Shown in pieces: positions 1 to 11,162 of a stretch of 64,000 nt of DNA. The DNA is from Calophaca sinica (lineage: Eukaryota > Streptophyta > Magnoliopsida > Fabales > Fabaceae). A model generated the notes under the pieces. The model worked only from the letters and a program-made list of their open reading frames with translations, did no database searches and was not told the origin of the DNA. The stretch covers positions 91,394,337 to 91,458,336 of the forward strand of contig CM073734.1 of assembly GCA_037113605.1 (NCBI GenBank), written 5' to 3'. Numbering within the stretch: the stretch's first letter is position 1; every line of letters begins with the position of its first letter. Both the position numbers and the translations under genes were made by a program.

Positions 1-669
1 CATGCTTTGGGTGTAATGAGTTCAAATGAAGATAAATATGTTGCACCCATTTGTCATTCTGGTGTGAAAACTTGGTAGTTTAAACTTCTATAGCTGTAAC
101 ATGCAAGATCTCTGTACATATGGATACACACAAGTTTTCTCCCAGTATGAACTTCTCCCAAATCTGCGCTTAATAAATGACATTCTTTTCTTTCTGATGT
201 AAGTAAAGGACCAACGAATGACTTGTAAACCAAGCATTATGCACCTCCACATTTATAATCACAACTGAATAGTAAAATGTGGGTGTGAGTAAAAATACAG
301 TGCATAAGGGAGAGGGAAATGCAAGCAATCGGAATGTTTCGGTGTTCTGATTCTTCTGAATAGAAAATGGGCATTGCAAAAACATAACTTGAGTAAGAGG
401 TACAAAGAACATCCATGCAATCCCAACCAGTTCAGATTAAAAGATAAGAGACCTTGTTTCATTGATTATTATTTCATATTTCTTCCTATTTTTTTAACTT
501 ATTTCATTGATTATTATTTCGTATTTCTTTTTTTTTTTTTTTGAACCATAAAATGTACTTTCATTTTTGCACCCACCCTATCTTTCCTGAGTGCCTATCA
601 AAAGTAAGAAACATGATCCCTTTCACACTCACCCGTACTGCAACACTACAAACCAAGCAATTGTAATCC
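1..669. other. AT-rich intergenic stretch
   Basis: No supported gene. Short open frames on both strands lack recognisable motifs and codon structure. A poly-T run lies near 528-541. Confidence 0.5.
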
Positions 670-672
670 TAA

Positions 673-1326
673 GAGCATCCACAACGGTAGCATCCATTGT
701 GAGATGCTTAGGTGGGTCCCACCTCTCCACATCACTTATATTTATCATTTTTAATTTAAGCATCTCATAAGCATTTCATCTCTCCAATAGAGCATCTCCT
801 AAAAAGATCTTAAATGGGTCCCACAAATAACCTCACATCTATATTTTATTAATAGTTTATTTAATAATTTATTATTATCCGATTTATGAAATAATTAAAT
901 TATAAATGTTAAGAAATTTTTTTCGCAAAATATTTTTACTAATACAAAATAAAAGAGGAAGTTGAAAATTTAGAGTGTGCAAGTAAAAAAGATGAGAAAA
1001 TTTTTAAAGACAATAGGAGAACAAAAGAGAGAAATTTGAGAGAGTTAATTGAGTAAACAATTTGACATAGAACACATTTATATAGATTTTAGTTAGAATA
1101 TTTAAAAAAAAAATTACTCTCCAACGGTTAAAAACAGCTAGTTTTGTTTGTAAATATTATTAAAAAAATAAAAAACTAACGGTTAGAAAAAAATGGCATC
1201 GCTGCTAGTTTGGGCATCGATGCTAATTTAGCACTGTGCGCTGCTTGTCTTCCAATGGTTGAGCATCGATTCCAAGATGCTAAAAAGTGGCATCTCTCAA
1301 TTTTAGCACCGGCGATGGAGATGGTC
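673..1326. mobile_element. Tourist-like (PIF/Harbinger) MITE
   Basis: The left end GAGCATCCACAACGG and the reverse complement of the right end (GACCATCTCCATCGC) form imperfect terminal inverted repeats. The trinucleotide TAA lies directly outside both ends (670-672 and 1327-1329), the target duplication expected of PIF/Harbinger elements. The 654-bp interior is AT-rich and non-coding, so this would be a non-autonomous element. Confidence 0.65.
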
Positions 1327-1329
1327 TAA

Positions 1330-2033
1330 AGCTTCCTGTAAGAAGTATTATTAACGGTTAGACTTTCAAAAGCATTGTTAAATATTAACCCAAAGGCATG
1401 TCCTTTAAAAGATAAGAGTAAACTCTTAGCACCTATAGAGCAACTACAATAGTTACTTCTTGTGTTCTTAAACCTATGTGACAAATAAAGAACCGTTTCG
1501 ATAGAGTTGTTACTTCTTGTGTTCTTAGACCGTTGCTTAATTTTATTTTTTTTCCAATAAGAGTTGCTCTAATTGAGGATATGGATTGTTTAAAATAAGG
1601 CATCCGTTGATCTAATTGACTGTGAATTGCTTAAAAGAATGCACCATTGCTTACATAACATTTCTTGTTAAGTCACAAGCAAAAATTATGGCTGCATCTT
1701 CCAACTCCCCAACAGCTCATGACGAGAAATAAAAGGCAAATGAATGAATAACAAATAATCTTCATTCTTTTAAGTAAACATCCAATGAATGTAAAATCCA
1801 ATAAATGAGTTACAAAAAAATAATTTCTGCAAATACATACAAAGCTGAGAATACGTATCATTCTCCATCCTTCATCTTTGATGAAGCTATTTGTTGGGTG
1901 CATGGAAATTAAATTACCCTTCATGCAACACCAAGGACTGCATTTAAACAAAGCACACACAATACACACGTCCCAACGAGAGTAACTTTTTGTTATTAAA
2001 TGTTTGATACAGTAGAAAACTGCGTTTAAATTA
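1330..2033. other. Intergenic spacer before MULE-1
   Basis: Nothing codable recognised. A minus-strand open frame at 1673-1969 has no motif and looks like chance. The last nine bases (2025-2033) are the left target duplication of MULE-1. Confidence 0.45.
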
Positions 2034-2295
2034 GGGAAAAATATGCATTTGGTCCCTATAATTTAACCAAATTTTGGTTTTCGTTCTTGTAAAAAAGAAA
2101 TTTCCCAAAATTGTCCCTGTAATTCCATATTCCGTTGGTTTTAGTCCCTGACGTTACTAGCCCATTTAAAAACAGTGACATGGCAAGCGGTAGTCCTACG
2201 TGGACACACGTGGCACTGACTCGGCCACCACTCAGCCACTCCACGTCATATTATTATTTTTTAATTTAAAAAAAAATCAAAAATTCAGTTTATCA
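2034..2295 (+). repeat. MULE-1 left terminal inverted repeat
   Basis: It pairs with 7356-7591 in inverse orientation, from the terminal GGGAAAAA to an inner CAGTTTATCA. It includes a CACGTG-containing stretch (cgtggacacacgtgg) shared by both ends. Confidence 0.8.
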
Positions 2296-2405
2296 GAACG
2301 AATTGAAGGCTCGATCACAAATTCGCGAAAACCCTAAGTTTCTCTCCTTGCCTTCTCTCCTTTGCCATTGTCATCTTCTTTGAGCTCACTGCGTTGCAGA
2401 ATACG

Positions 2406-3085
2406 ATGGGATGCAGCATAGCTTCATCGATTGCGACATCAAGTGCAAGAAACTTGACAATGTGTGGCTGTAAGGAGGTGATGCGTTTGTGGGTTGCGAA
2501 CACCAGTGAAAACCCTAACAGGAAATTTTGGAGGTGCATCAACTATGATGTGAGTATCTATGTTGTTTACCCTTTCTCTTTTATCACTTTTCTTTCTTTG
2601 TTGTTTGCGATTTGGGTTATTTAGGGTTTTATTTTGGAACTGACAAATTTGGTCGTTCTGTGGTTGTGTTATTGTAGGCCGATGAAAGTTGCAAGCTTTT
2701 TGTATGGGATGATGAGTTGGAGATTGATAATGAAGTGCCTAATTCTTCCAACACCCTTCTCCATCGCTGTAACTGTTCTGGAAAAATGAAGGATATGATG
2801 AAGGATATGTTAAAGTATTTCAAGGATTACAATAAGGAGTTTGCTAGGGATTTTGCTATGAACCTTGGTAAGGGTTTTGCTAAGGAATTTGCTAAAGATT
2901 TTGCTGATGAATTTGCTAAGCAATTTGCCAAGGATTTTGGAAAGGAGTTTGGCAAGGAATGTGTGTCAAAGAAGGTGGACGAGTTGAAGAAGAAGCTGGA
3001 TTTTGTGAGGAGCAGAAACAACTGGCTCGTGGTTGCCATGTTGATACTCTGTGTTGTGTTTTCTGTTTTGCTTAAGTTATTGTAA
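2406..3085 (+). CDS. GRF zinc finger protein with tetrapeptide-repeat helix and C-terminal TM segment
   Basis: Two exons, 2406-2549 and 2678-3085, join in frame across a GT-AG intron to give about 183 aa. The ATG at 2406 is the first one in this frame. Residues 19-61 match the zf-GRF pattern: Cys20 and Cys22, an NPNRKFWRC stretch ending in Cys44, then Cys53 and FVWDDE. The intron splits the finger. Residues about 101-143 are some ten tandem four-residue units of the form K-(D/E)-F-(A/G), encoded by a 12-bp DNA repeat. A charged helix follows, then a hydrophobic C-terminal segment (about 163-183) that looks like a tail anchor. It lies inside MULE-1, facing the transposase gene. GRF fingers bind nucleic acid in known proteins; the role here is unknown. 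No stop or frameshift is seen. Confidence 0.75.
2833..2965 (+). repeat. 12-bp tandem coding repeat (K-D/E-F-A/G units)
   Basis: Imperfect tandem copies of a 12-bp unit such as aaggattttgct or aaggaatttgct lie in frame inside the GRF gene. They give phenylalanine every fourth residue, with alternating charge. Confidence 0.75.
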
Positions 3086-3881
3086 TTGTAAGAGGTTGAG
3101 AGGGGCTTTGGGTGATCAAGTTTGGTTATGTTTAGGGAATTAGGGATGTTATGTGAAAGAAATCTGTTTAGTAATGTTTGTTTTGGAGGGTATTTTGTTT
3201 AGGGTATGTTATGTAACACAAAGTTTGTACTAACAATGTAACACCAGTTGTGGTTAAATGAAATGTAACATCATCTTATTGTTGAACAACTAGTTCACCT
3301 TGTATGGCTGAATGCTTTTCTGCTACTTCATGAGCTAATTGAATTATAACATGCTCCAGCTTAGTTCCCACAGCAAGTAGAAGCTGAAGAATATGAACCA
3401 GAAACAGAAAAATTTAACTAAGATAGAAGCATTGGAAAGTTATGTAACACCAAGACTTGTTTCTGTCATGACTTGTTTCTATTTTTAATGAAACAGAAAA
3501 TTAACTAAGATAGAAGCATTGGTGCAATGACTTGTTTCTGTCATGACTTATTTTTGATGCAATGATTTTAGTTCATCTCTGTCATAAACACCAAGTTAAT
3601 GTAGCACCAAGTTTGCACTGATGCAATGTACATAAACAAACCAAACTGAACTTGAATTTCATACTGAACTTTCATTTCCAAAATATGGAATGTGCATAAT
3701 GTGCATACAGCTTGAAGTACATAAAACTAAACTAAAAAAGCCAAAGTGCATAGAACTTGAAGTACATAATCTAAAGTGCAAAGCACTTCAAGTACATAAA
3801 CAAAATACAGCCATAACACTTGAAGTACATAAACAAAATATAGCCAAAATACATCAATCCATATCGATCTTCATATCCCTG
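3086..3881. other. Interior of MULE-1 between its two genes
   Basis: Contains the presumed 3'UTR of the GRF gene. Near 3420-3560 there are repeated copies of an aactaagatagaagcattgg motif. At 3700-3840 a plus-strand series of cttgaagtacataa copies occurs. No further gene is supported. Confidence 0.5.
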
Positions 3882-6800
3882 TCACTGTGTATACCTATTG
3901 CCAATATCCTTCCAAGATGGCAATGTAGCTGCACATCTTCTTGAGTCAATCTTCGGATCACTTGCTTTGTCAACCACCTCTTCTTGAGTCAAAACTCCAT
4001 CATCCATCTCAACCTCAAGAGGCATATCAGCACTGCTTCCAGGTCCAGTAACATTTGGGGTTCTCATGATGGTCCTCAACCTATCACTGTATCTTCTTCT
4101 CTTTTCCACATGCCTAGCAACATTTTGCTTTTTCTGAACTTTAGTATTTCCCTGCAACAGAAACAACATCAACAACATGATCAAAGGTTTTTAGCACTTG
4201 CAGGAACAAAAAAATCAGAAAAAAATGGACCTATGCTGGCGAGTTGTCATCGTTCAAAGATCATGTTGAACATGTACATTCTCATCAGGAACATCAGGAA
4301 CAGGTACATTCTCAGCAGGAACATCAGGAACAATAGTTTCTTCAGCAGCAGGAGGTTGTGACCCTTGTCCAGCAGCAGGTTGCGCTTTTTTAGGCTTCCT
4401 CTGTCATTGAAATAGAAAATACTGGTTAAAACAGAAAATTAAACATTAAGAACAAATTAAACAACTAAAATTGAATTATACCTTCCTCTTCAATGCTGAA
4501 GGGTTAGCCTCTGTGCTCTTGCAGCTCTTGCTATTATGACCCAACTTGTCACATTTGGTGCATCTATAATTTACACCTCCCCTTTTTAACCTTGGACCCC
4601 TTCATCTTGCTCTCTTATTTTCAGTTTCTTTGGCCTATCAGGCCTTTTCTTATACTCTGGTGGCAGCATCTCTTCTTGATCCACAGTAGGCCACATGTCT
4701 TCACCATTTATGGGGCTCACAGAAAAGCTGTAACACAGCTCATAAGTCTCCCTCAAGTAGCAATTGTCTACAAAATCATCAGGATTTTGTTGTCTGTAAT
4801 TGAGGGCAACAATTGCATGCCTACAAGGGAGGCCTACCAACTCCCAGAAATTACATGAACATTGTTTTTTCCCTATATCTACAATAAACTGACGCTTATC
4901 ATAATAATGTGCCCCTTCCCAAATTTCATCCTCAGACCAAGTTGGTATCCATTGTCCACTCAGCATTGTTTCCTTATCCATCCTCTTCCTAGGTCTAGGC
5001 ATCACCTTATGTTGCCATCTCATATTTGCAATTCTATTCATCAAGTAAGTTCTAATCCACTCACACATTGTCAAAATAGGTCTATCCCTAGCAACTAAAA
5101 TAGTGCTATTGAATGATTCAGATATATTATTCATAAGGACATCACACTTGGGATAAAATGTAAAGGCATGCTTACACCACAGTTTTGTTGGCACTGCAAC
5201 TAACCATTCCCAAGCCTTATGATCTATCTTTTTTATCTCATTCATCTGTTGTTCCCAAGCTTGAACATTGCTCCCATCATCAGATCCCTCATCACGGTTC
5301 CCCCACCAAATTTCTTCTTAAAGTTTGCATATAAATGTCTGAGGCATAACCTATGTTCAATGCTTTTAAATAATTCTTCAAACACTTGAATCAAACCTTG
5401 AGTACAGATAAAAAACCACAAATTAAAACACAATACAGATCTGAAGCAAGCAAGGTCAGATCTGAAGACAAAAACCAAAAAAATTATAGATCTGAAACAA
5501 ACAAGGTCAGAAACAAATTTAACTTTACCTTTTGCTGGTCAGAAATGAAAACCCATTTTTTATCAACACCTATGTCCTCTAGCAGCAAGGTTAGAAACCA
5601 TCTCCAAGACTCTTTAGTCTCGGTTTCAACCACCCAAAAGGCCAATGGAAAATATTGGTCATTAGGGTCTCTACCTACTGCTATGAGAAGCCGCCCTCCA
5701 TGCATTGTCTTAAGATGGCAGCCATCTACTCCAATAAATGGCCTACATGCCTCTATGAATCCTCTTTTGCATCCATCAAAAGAAAAATAAAAGCTGCCAA
5801 ACCTTGGTTGAATACTTGGTGTGGGTCTGTCTACATTGATCTTCATAGTATTCCTAGCACAAACCCTTTTTAGCTCAGCAGCATACCTCCATACCATTGC
5901 ATATTGCCTGGCTGCATCCCTTTCCACGAGTTCTTTTGCCATCTGTTTTGCCTTCCAAGCTCGGTGTGTTGTGATTCCCACAGCAAAAGTCCTTCTCATG
6001 TCACTTACTATGTCAACCATCTTTACCTTCTCACATGTGTGCAATTTATTAGCCATAGCTTTGGCCACCCACTTGCTCTTTGCTGACCTATTATTAAGCA
6101 CCTTGGCACATGTGTGCTTCCCCTCCCATCTTTTCATTTGATACGTGTGTTTATCCCTCACTTTGCTCACAAGGGCCAAAAACCCACATTTGACCTTACA
6201 CACTACCCTTACTCAAACTTTGTCATTTTTTACAAATTTAATTTCCCTCCCATTCAACACTGACCATTCTATTATTGCATCCTTAAATTCAGTAAGAGAA
6301 TTGAACTCCATACCTATTTTAAATTGATAGTCTTTGTTCAGCTGCTCCTTTCTAAACTTTTCATACCTTGGTCTATCTTCATCATCAGATTCATTAGGAT
6401 CACTACTGCCTAATTCATCACTAACATATTCATCTTTATTTGTTCATCAAACTGACTTTTACCACTTGGTTCCTCACTTGCTATGAGCTCATCCTTCTTT
6501 CTATAGGGAACCAATTTTTCAACTCTCTTCACTTTGCCAATTCCTTCAACAAATTCTGGCAAATCCTCTACACCAAACCCATCATCTTCATCCCTCAACA
6601 ACTCCTCCTCACTGTCATCAAGTGTAACCCCTTCAGCACTGTCATCACTACTGCTCTCATACTCTGGTTCATAGTCAACATCAACATCAACATCATCTTC
6701 CACAACCGAATCAGTACATACAGGATTGGCTACATTCTGATCAATGCCACTCACATCGTGCTCAACATGTAAGCGACACTCACAGTTGTTGCTCACACAA

Positions 6801-7045
6801 TATGAAGCTAGCTCCATTGCTTCTGAATCAACCTGAATCCTTTTGAAATCCCCATCGATACCTTCGATTTTCTTCCACAACCTAAAACACTTGTTATACC
6901 CCCTTTCTTTCAAGTACCCAGTACCTTCAAAGTAACTCCATTTGTCTAAATTAACATTAGACACCACGAATGCACTCCACCACAGAAACACATTTACGTC
7001 CCCCGACAAATCGACCCTGTGATGGAACACAACGTTCAAACTCAT
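3882..7045 (-). pseudogene. MURA-type MULE transposase, disabled
   Basis: Read on the minus strand from an ATG at 7045, the N-terminal part (to about 6410) looks like the PB1-like and acidic region of plant MURA proteins. The MuDR DNA-binding region follows (FKIGMEFNS near 6330; KVKCGFLAL near 6190). The catalytic core holds FIGVDGCHLK, FISDQQK, CLRHLYANFKKKF and NNISESFNS. A SWIM finger (CSCNFWELVGLPCRHAI, near 4815-4870) and a CCHC knuckle (CTKCDKLGHNSKSC, near 4510-4555) come next. Visible damage: a frame change near 6430, an in-frame TGA near 6213, a frame change near 5285, and a frame change near 4605. A segment at about 5400-5540 between core blocks looks like an intron, but I could not place clean splice sites. 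A last exon may lie at 3882-4152. Confidence 0.8.
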
Positions 7046-7355
7046 CCTGTTTACAGTACAGTAAAGACATTTGTCAGAAATGGTGGTCCCGATGGTAAGG
7101 CGTAATCGCACAAAAACCCTAAAATATTCCCAACACATGCTGGAAAGGCATAATCGAACAACAAATACATACCTCAACCAGCGATTCACCCTCACACAGT
7201 AGTCTCCACCATTGATGGCCTTCGAATCGGACGCAATGGTGGTCCCGATAGTGGTCCCAATGAAAGGAATCGCGCAGTGTCTCAGTCTCAGATAAAGTGT
7301 CTCAGTCTCAGATAAAGACAGGGGCGAAATTAGGGTTAACGCAAAAAACAAATTG

Positions 7356-7591
7356 TGATAAACTGAATTTTTTATTTTTTTTTAAATTACAAAATAATAA
7401 TATGACGTGGAGTGGCTTAGTGATAGCTAAGTCAATGCCACGTGTGTCCACGTAGGACTACCGTTTGCCATGTCACTGTTTTTAAATGGGCCACGGAATA
7501 TGGAATTACAGGGACAATTTCAACCAAAAAAAATTAGAAGGACGAAAACCAAATTTTGGTCAAATTATAGGACCAAATGCATATTTTTCCC
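7356..7591 (-). repeat. MULE-1 right terminal inverted repeat
   Basis: Inverted partner of 2034-2295. It is shorter because of small indels. The outer end is TTTTTCCC, followed by the right copy of the 9-bp target duplication. Confidence 0.8.
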
Positions 7592-8169
7592 TCTAAATTA
7601 ATTAGGATATTAGGATTAAAAAAAATTGAAGCAGATGCAAAAAACTGAATTGAATTTGCCAAGACAAAATCACCCTGCAGAAAAAATCATCGTCCCAAGA
7701 GTAAACTTGGGTCTATTAACTCTTTGCTGCGTGTGAACTTCGTAATCAATCTACACTTGAATTGCAGTTCGCAATGCTGCGGGATAAATTGCATTAGAGA
7801 AGTCCCAAATGAATAATTTATAGGTCAACCGCTGTTTCCTTGTTCCTTCGTACCAAAGATCTTAATACTGCAGAATAAATTGCATTGGCAGAGTTGCAAA
7901 TTAAGAATCATAGAAACCCAGAACACAAATAAATAATAGCCAAGGCACAACACAACCACTCGCGAGGCGATCAAACTATAGGCATGACATTACTATAGTA
8001 CGAGGTTCAGTACAAGGAACTGTAACAATCAGGTTCACACACCAAATTTAAAAATGTCGCCAGCCACTAAATGGGCAACCAACGACCTACATACTACATA
8101 CTACATATTGGACACAGAATCACTTAATCATGGACACAGACACACACAAACATGCATAAAGAGACACAC
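7592..8169. other. MULE-1 flank and 3' region of polyubiquitin gene
   Basis: The first nine bases are the MULE-1 target duplication. The rest is non-coding and probably includes the 3'UTR of the downstream minus-strand polyubiquitin gene. A clear poly(A) signal was not fixed. Confidence 0.5.
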
Positions 8170-9315
8170 TTAGAAGCCACCACGAAGGCGAAGGACAAGG
8201 TGGAGAGTAGATTCCTTCTGAATATTGTAATCTGCCAATGTACGACCATCATCCAACTGCTTGCCAGCAAAAATAAGCCGCTGCTGGTCTGGGGGAATAC
8301 CCTCCTTGTCCTGGATCTTGGCTTTCACATTATCAATCGTATCAGAGCTTTCCACCTCCAAAGTTATGGTCTTCCCAGTCAGGGTCTTCACAAATATTTG
8401 CATACCACCTCGTAGACGCAACACCAAGTGCAGAGTAGACTCCTTCTGGATATTATAATCAGCAAGTGTTCTTCCATCTTCCAGCTGCTTCCCAGCAAAG
8501 ATAAGCCTCTGCTGGTCCGGTGGAATGCCCTCCTTGTCCTGGATCTTCGCCTTCACGTTATCAATAGTATCGGAACTTTCAACCTCCAAAGTTATAGTCT
8601 TCCCTGTCAAAGTCTTAACAAAAATTTGCATTCCGCCACGAAGCCGCAAAACCAAGTGCAGAGTAGACTCCTTTTGGATGTTATAATCAGCAAGGGTTCT
8701 TCCATCTTCAAGCTGCTTCCCTGCAAAGATGAGTCTCTGCTGGTCTGGAGGGATACCCTCCTTGTCCTGAATCTTAGCTTTTACATTATCAATAGTATCC
8801 GAACTCTCCACCTCCAATGTTATGGTCTTTCCTGTCAAAGTCTTGACAAAAATTTGCATGCCACCTCTCAATCGAAGCACCAGATGAAGGGTGGACTCCT
8901 TCTGGATGTTGTAATCTGCAAGAGTTCTTCCATCCTCGAGTTGTTTCCCTGCAAAAATCAGCCTCTGCTGATCTGGAGGGATACCCTCTTTGTCCTGAAT
9001 CTTGGCCTTTACATTATCAATAGTATCAGAGGATTCAACCTCGAGGGTGATTGTTTTCCCAGTCAAGGTCTTCACGAAGATTTGCATGCCACCCCTGAGG
9101 CGAAGAACGAGGTGAAGGGTGGACTCCTTTTGGATGTTGTAATCAGCGAGGGTACGACCATCCTCTAATTGCTTACCAGCAAAGATGAGCCTTTGTTGAT
9201 CAGGTGGGATCCCTTCCTTGTCTTGGATCTTAGCTTTCACGTTATCAATGGTATCTGAACTCTCCACCTCAAGGGTGATGGTCTTTCCCGTCAATGTTTT
9301 CACGAAGATTTGCAT
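8170..9315 (-). CDS. UBQ: Polyubiquitin (five units plus terminal Phe)
   Basis: The 381-aa product is five head-to-tail 76-residue ubiquitin units followed by one Phe and a stop. The units start at about 9315, 9087, 8859, 8631 and 8403. Each keeps MQIFVKTLTGKT, Lys48, Lys63 and the C-terminal LRLRGG needed for conjugation. Deubiquitinating enzymes cut the precursor into monomers; the extra C-terminal residue blocks use before processing. All units have the same protein sequence except the fifth, which has KQLDDGR where the others have KQLEDGR. The DNA of the units differs at many silent sites, so they are not freshly amplified. A 5'UTR intron ends directly before the ATG, as in other plant polyubiquitin genes. 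Confidence 0.98.
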   Translation of the reverse strand: MQIFVKTLTGKTITLEVESSDTIDNVKAKIQDKEGIPPDQQRLIFAGKQLEDGRTLADYNIQKESTLHLVLRLRGGMQIFVKTLTGKTITLEVESSDTIDNVKAKIQDKEGIPPDQQRLIFAGKQLEDGRTLADYNIQKESTLHLVLRLRGGMQIFVKTLTGKTITLEVESSDTIDNVKAKIQDKEGIPPDQQRLIFAGKQLEDGRTLADYNIQKESTLHLVLRLRGGMQIFVKTLTGKTITLEVESSDTIDNVKAKIQDKEGIPPDQQRLIFAGKQLEDGRTLADYNIQKESTLHLVLRLRGGMQIFVKTLTGKTITLEVESSDTIDNVKAKIQDKEGIPPDQQRLIFAGKQLDDGRTLADYNIQKESTLHLVLRLRGGF

Positions 9316-9667
9316 CTGTTCAAATCAACACAATAAAACATCAAAAACAGGTACACTTGGGGACACTACGATACAAATCATATCAAAAACCCTAACACAT
9401 CGAAGTCAGACCATGACGGGATAAATAGAAATTACGTCAAAAAAACCAGGGGGAAATTTCGCATATAACAAACAGATTACATAATCAGAATCAATACTAA
9501 CGAATTATAATTACGCGACAGACCAATACAAACTACCAAGCAACTGAAATCCTCAACACATCGAGAAATTGAAGAGCACCAATATAATCAGCATCAAAAC
9601 CAAAGGTGAATCAATAAATAGAACCTAATCATATTATGTGAGGAAGAAGGATCAAACTGAGACATAC
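9316..9667 (-). other. 5'UTR intron of polyubiquitin gene
   Basis: Read on the minus strand, a GTATGT donor follows cgattcaag (9668 and up) and an acceptor aacag lies immediately before the ATG. The 352-bp AT-rich intron separates the leader exon from the coding exon. Leader introns of plant polyubiquitin genes usually raise expression; that is known of the family, not shown here. Confidence 0.85.
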
Positions 9668-9764
9668 CTTGAATCGGAGAATTGAGAGAAAAAAAATGCA
9701 AGACTAGGGTTATGAGAATGAAAATCTCGAATAGCGATAAACAACAAAGCAAGGAAGGGTCGTG

Positions 9765-9772
9765 TTTATAGC
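9765..9772 (-). promoter_or_regulatory. TATA box of polyubiquitin gene
   Basis: CTATAAAC on the minus strand lies about 100 bp upstream of the leader splice donor. Pyrimidine-rich leader sequence follows it. Transcription would start near 9735-9740. Confidence 0.6.
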
Positions 9773-9780
9773 TGTGTTGT

Positions 9781-9834
9781 GCCGACTCAATGACGAAAAT
9801 ATCTAACGGAAGACGAATGAATATGTGCCACGTG
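9781..9834. promoter_or_regulatory. DRE-like core and G-box upstream of polyubiquitin
   Basis: GCCGAC (9781-9786) matches the DRE/CRT core. CACGTG (9829-9834), inside a GCCACGTGTC context, matches a G-box/ABRE. Both lie just upstream of the TATA box. Function is inferred from motif and place only. Confidence 0.45.
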
Positions 9835-9971
9835 TCCGATACGCCAAGTTAATATTTTCCCTTACGCGCAATGGATTGCCTATACGTAACCTCTAGGAGA
9901 TTCTATATTCCGCCTGTGATTTTGTGAAAGCTTGTTGGTTAGTTTTTATTCTTTTTGAGTTTTTTTTTTAA

Positions 9972-10468
9972 GGTTTAATTTCATTTTTAGTCTGTAAGTA
10001 TCACGATTGTGTGATTTTAATCCTTCAAGTTTTAATTGCGCAAATTTGATCCTCCACTTATTTTGATAGTGTAATTTTGGTCCTCAGTTTTCTATTGTGC
10101 AAATTGAGTCCTCCAATTATTGCAATTATGCGATTTTGATTCCTCTTACCGTTCAATTTCTAATAAAAAATATTGATGTATCGCGTGTGTGTATGAGCTA
10201 ACACATAATTTGGTCTAAGTGGCATATTTGTTGGCTTAAAAATTAAAAAATCTTTAAAATATTTTCAGTTATAAATTGAATATCAATTGAACGAAGGGAC
10301 TAAAATCGCAAATTGCGATACCTAGATGACTCAATTCACTCAATTAGAACCCGGGGGACCAAAATCGCACACTTGGGATACCTGGAGGGCCCAATTCGCT
10401 AAATTAGAATTTGAGGGACCATAATCGCACAATCATGATACCTAGAGGACCAAAAGTGCAATTAAACT
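9972..10468. mobile_element. Non-autonomous MULE-type MITE
   Basis: The ends GGTTTAATTTCATTTTTAGTC and, on the other strand, GTTTAATTGCACTTTTGGTC form inverted repeats. They continue inward through a shared (a/g)tatca(c/t)gattgtg block. The interior repeats a 'ggaccaaaatcgca' style sequence several times. Poly-T plus AA on both sides fits a 9-bp duplication but cannot prove it, because the tract is a homopolymer. About 497 bp, non-coding. Confidence 0.65.
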
Positions 10469-11160
10469 TTTTTTTTAATTAAAATAAGTTTATAGTTATG
10501 TATTATAATTGAAAAATTATAAATATTTGTGTAAAACTAAAATGAGAGATAATTGAAAAAATTAAGATCGAAATTAATTTTATAAATCTCATAATAGTTT
10601 TTTTTGACGGAATATCTAAATAGTTATTGTTCAAATAATGTACAATTATTCTAATTTTTAATATTTTTATAAGTAATTATTGATTAATTAAATTTTATAA
10701 TGTGTTTAGTATGATGAAGGATTTGGAGAATATAAATGACATTATAGACATGAATTTTATTGTTATCTTTTTTTTATGAAAAAATTTATTGTTGTTGTAC
10801 ACTAAAAGGTTACTTTTTTAAAAAAAAAAATCTTTATGATGGAATATTTTTATATTTTTTATATTGAGAGAAAAAGAATGTTATTAATATATTTTTTACT
10901 ATATTATTTATTATTAGTCTTTATTTTTAATTTATGTATGTTTGCATATGTATTGATACGTTATTTATACCGTAGTGTGCATTTGTTTCTTACCTTTAGA
11001 GGTCCCTCTCTCTCAAGGCTTATTGTCATGTTGATTGGGTAGCTGACCCTAATGACAGAACAAGCGCACGGGTTGCGTTTTTTTATTTTTATATTTTGGT
11101 ACAAGGTTGTGTTTGTTTTTTTTTTTTTTTTTGGCAACAGGTTGCGTTTGTTTATACATG
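10469..11160. other. AT-rich intergenic DNA
   Basis: No gene supported. A plus-strand open frame at 10836-11042 is a hydrophobic translation of AT-rich DNA with no family signal. Confidence 0.45.
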
Positions 11161-11162
11161 TA

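Larger units (their letters stand above)
2034..7591. mobile_element. MULE-1: Mutator-like element with long TIRs and two genes
   Basis: Both ends begin GGGAAAAATATGCATTTGG when read inward. The inverted repeats extend about 262 bp on the left (2034-2295) and 236 bp on the right (7356-7591), with scattered mismatches and small indels. The flanks TTTAATTA-type TTTAAATTA (2025-2033) and TCTAAATTA (7592-7600) are a 9-bp target duplication with one mismatch, as in Mutator elements. Inside are a minus-strand MURA-type transposase (3882-7045, broken) and a plus-strand GRF zinc finger gene (2406-3085, intact). The element is therefore autonomous in origin, but its transposase is probably dead. Confidence 0.85.

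Noticed and set aside
2827..3039. Minus-strand open frame with Ser/Leu/Ala repeats
   Set aside because: It is the complement of the tetrapeptide repeat in the GRF gene.
8428..9168. Long plus-strand open frame opposite polyubiquitin
   Set aside because: It is the antisense shadow of the ubiquitin coding units.
8170..9315. Regular 228-bp repeats resembling an array
   Set aside because: They are the coding units of polyubiquitin, in frame, with silent differences. Not a satellite or CRISPR array.
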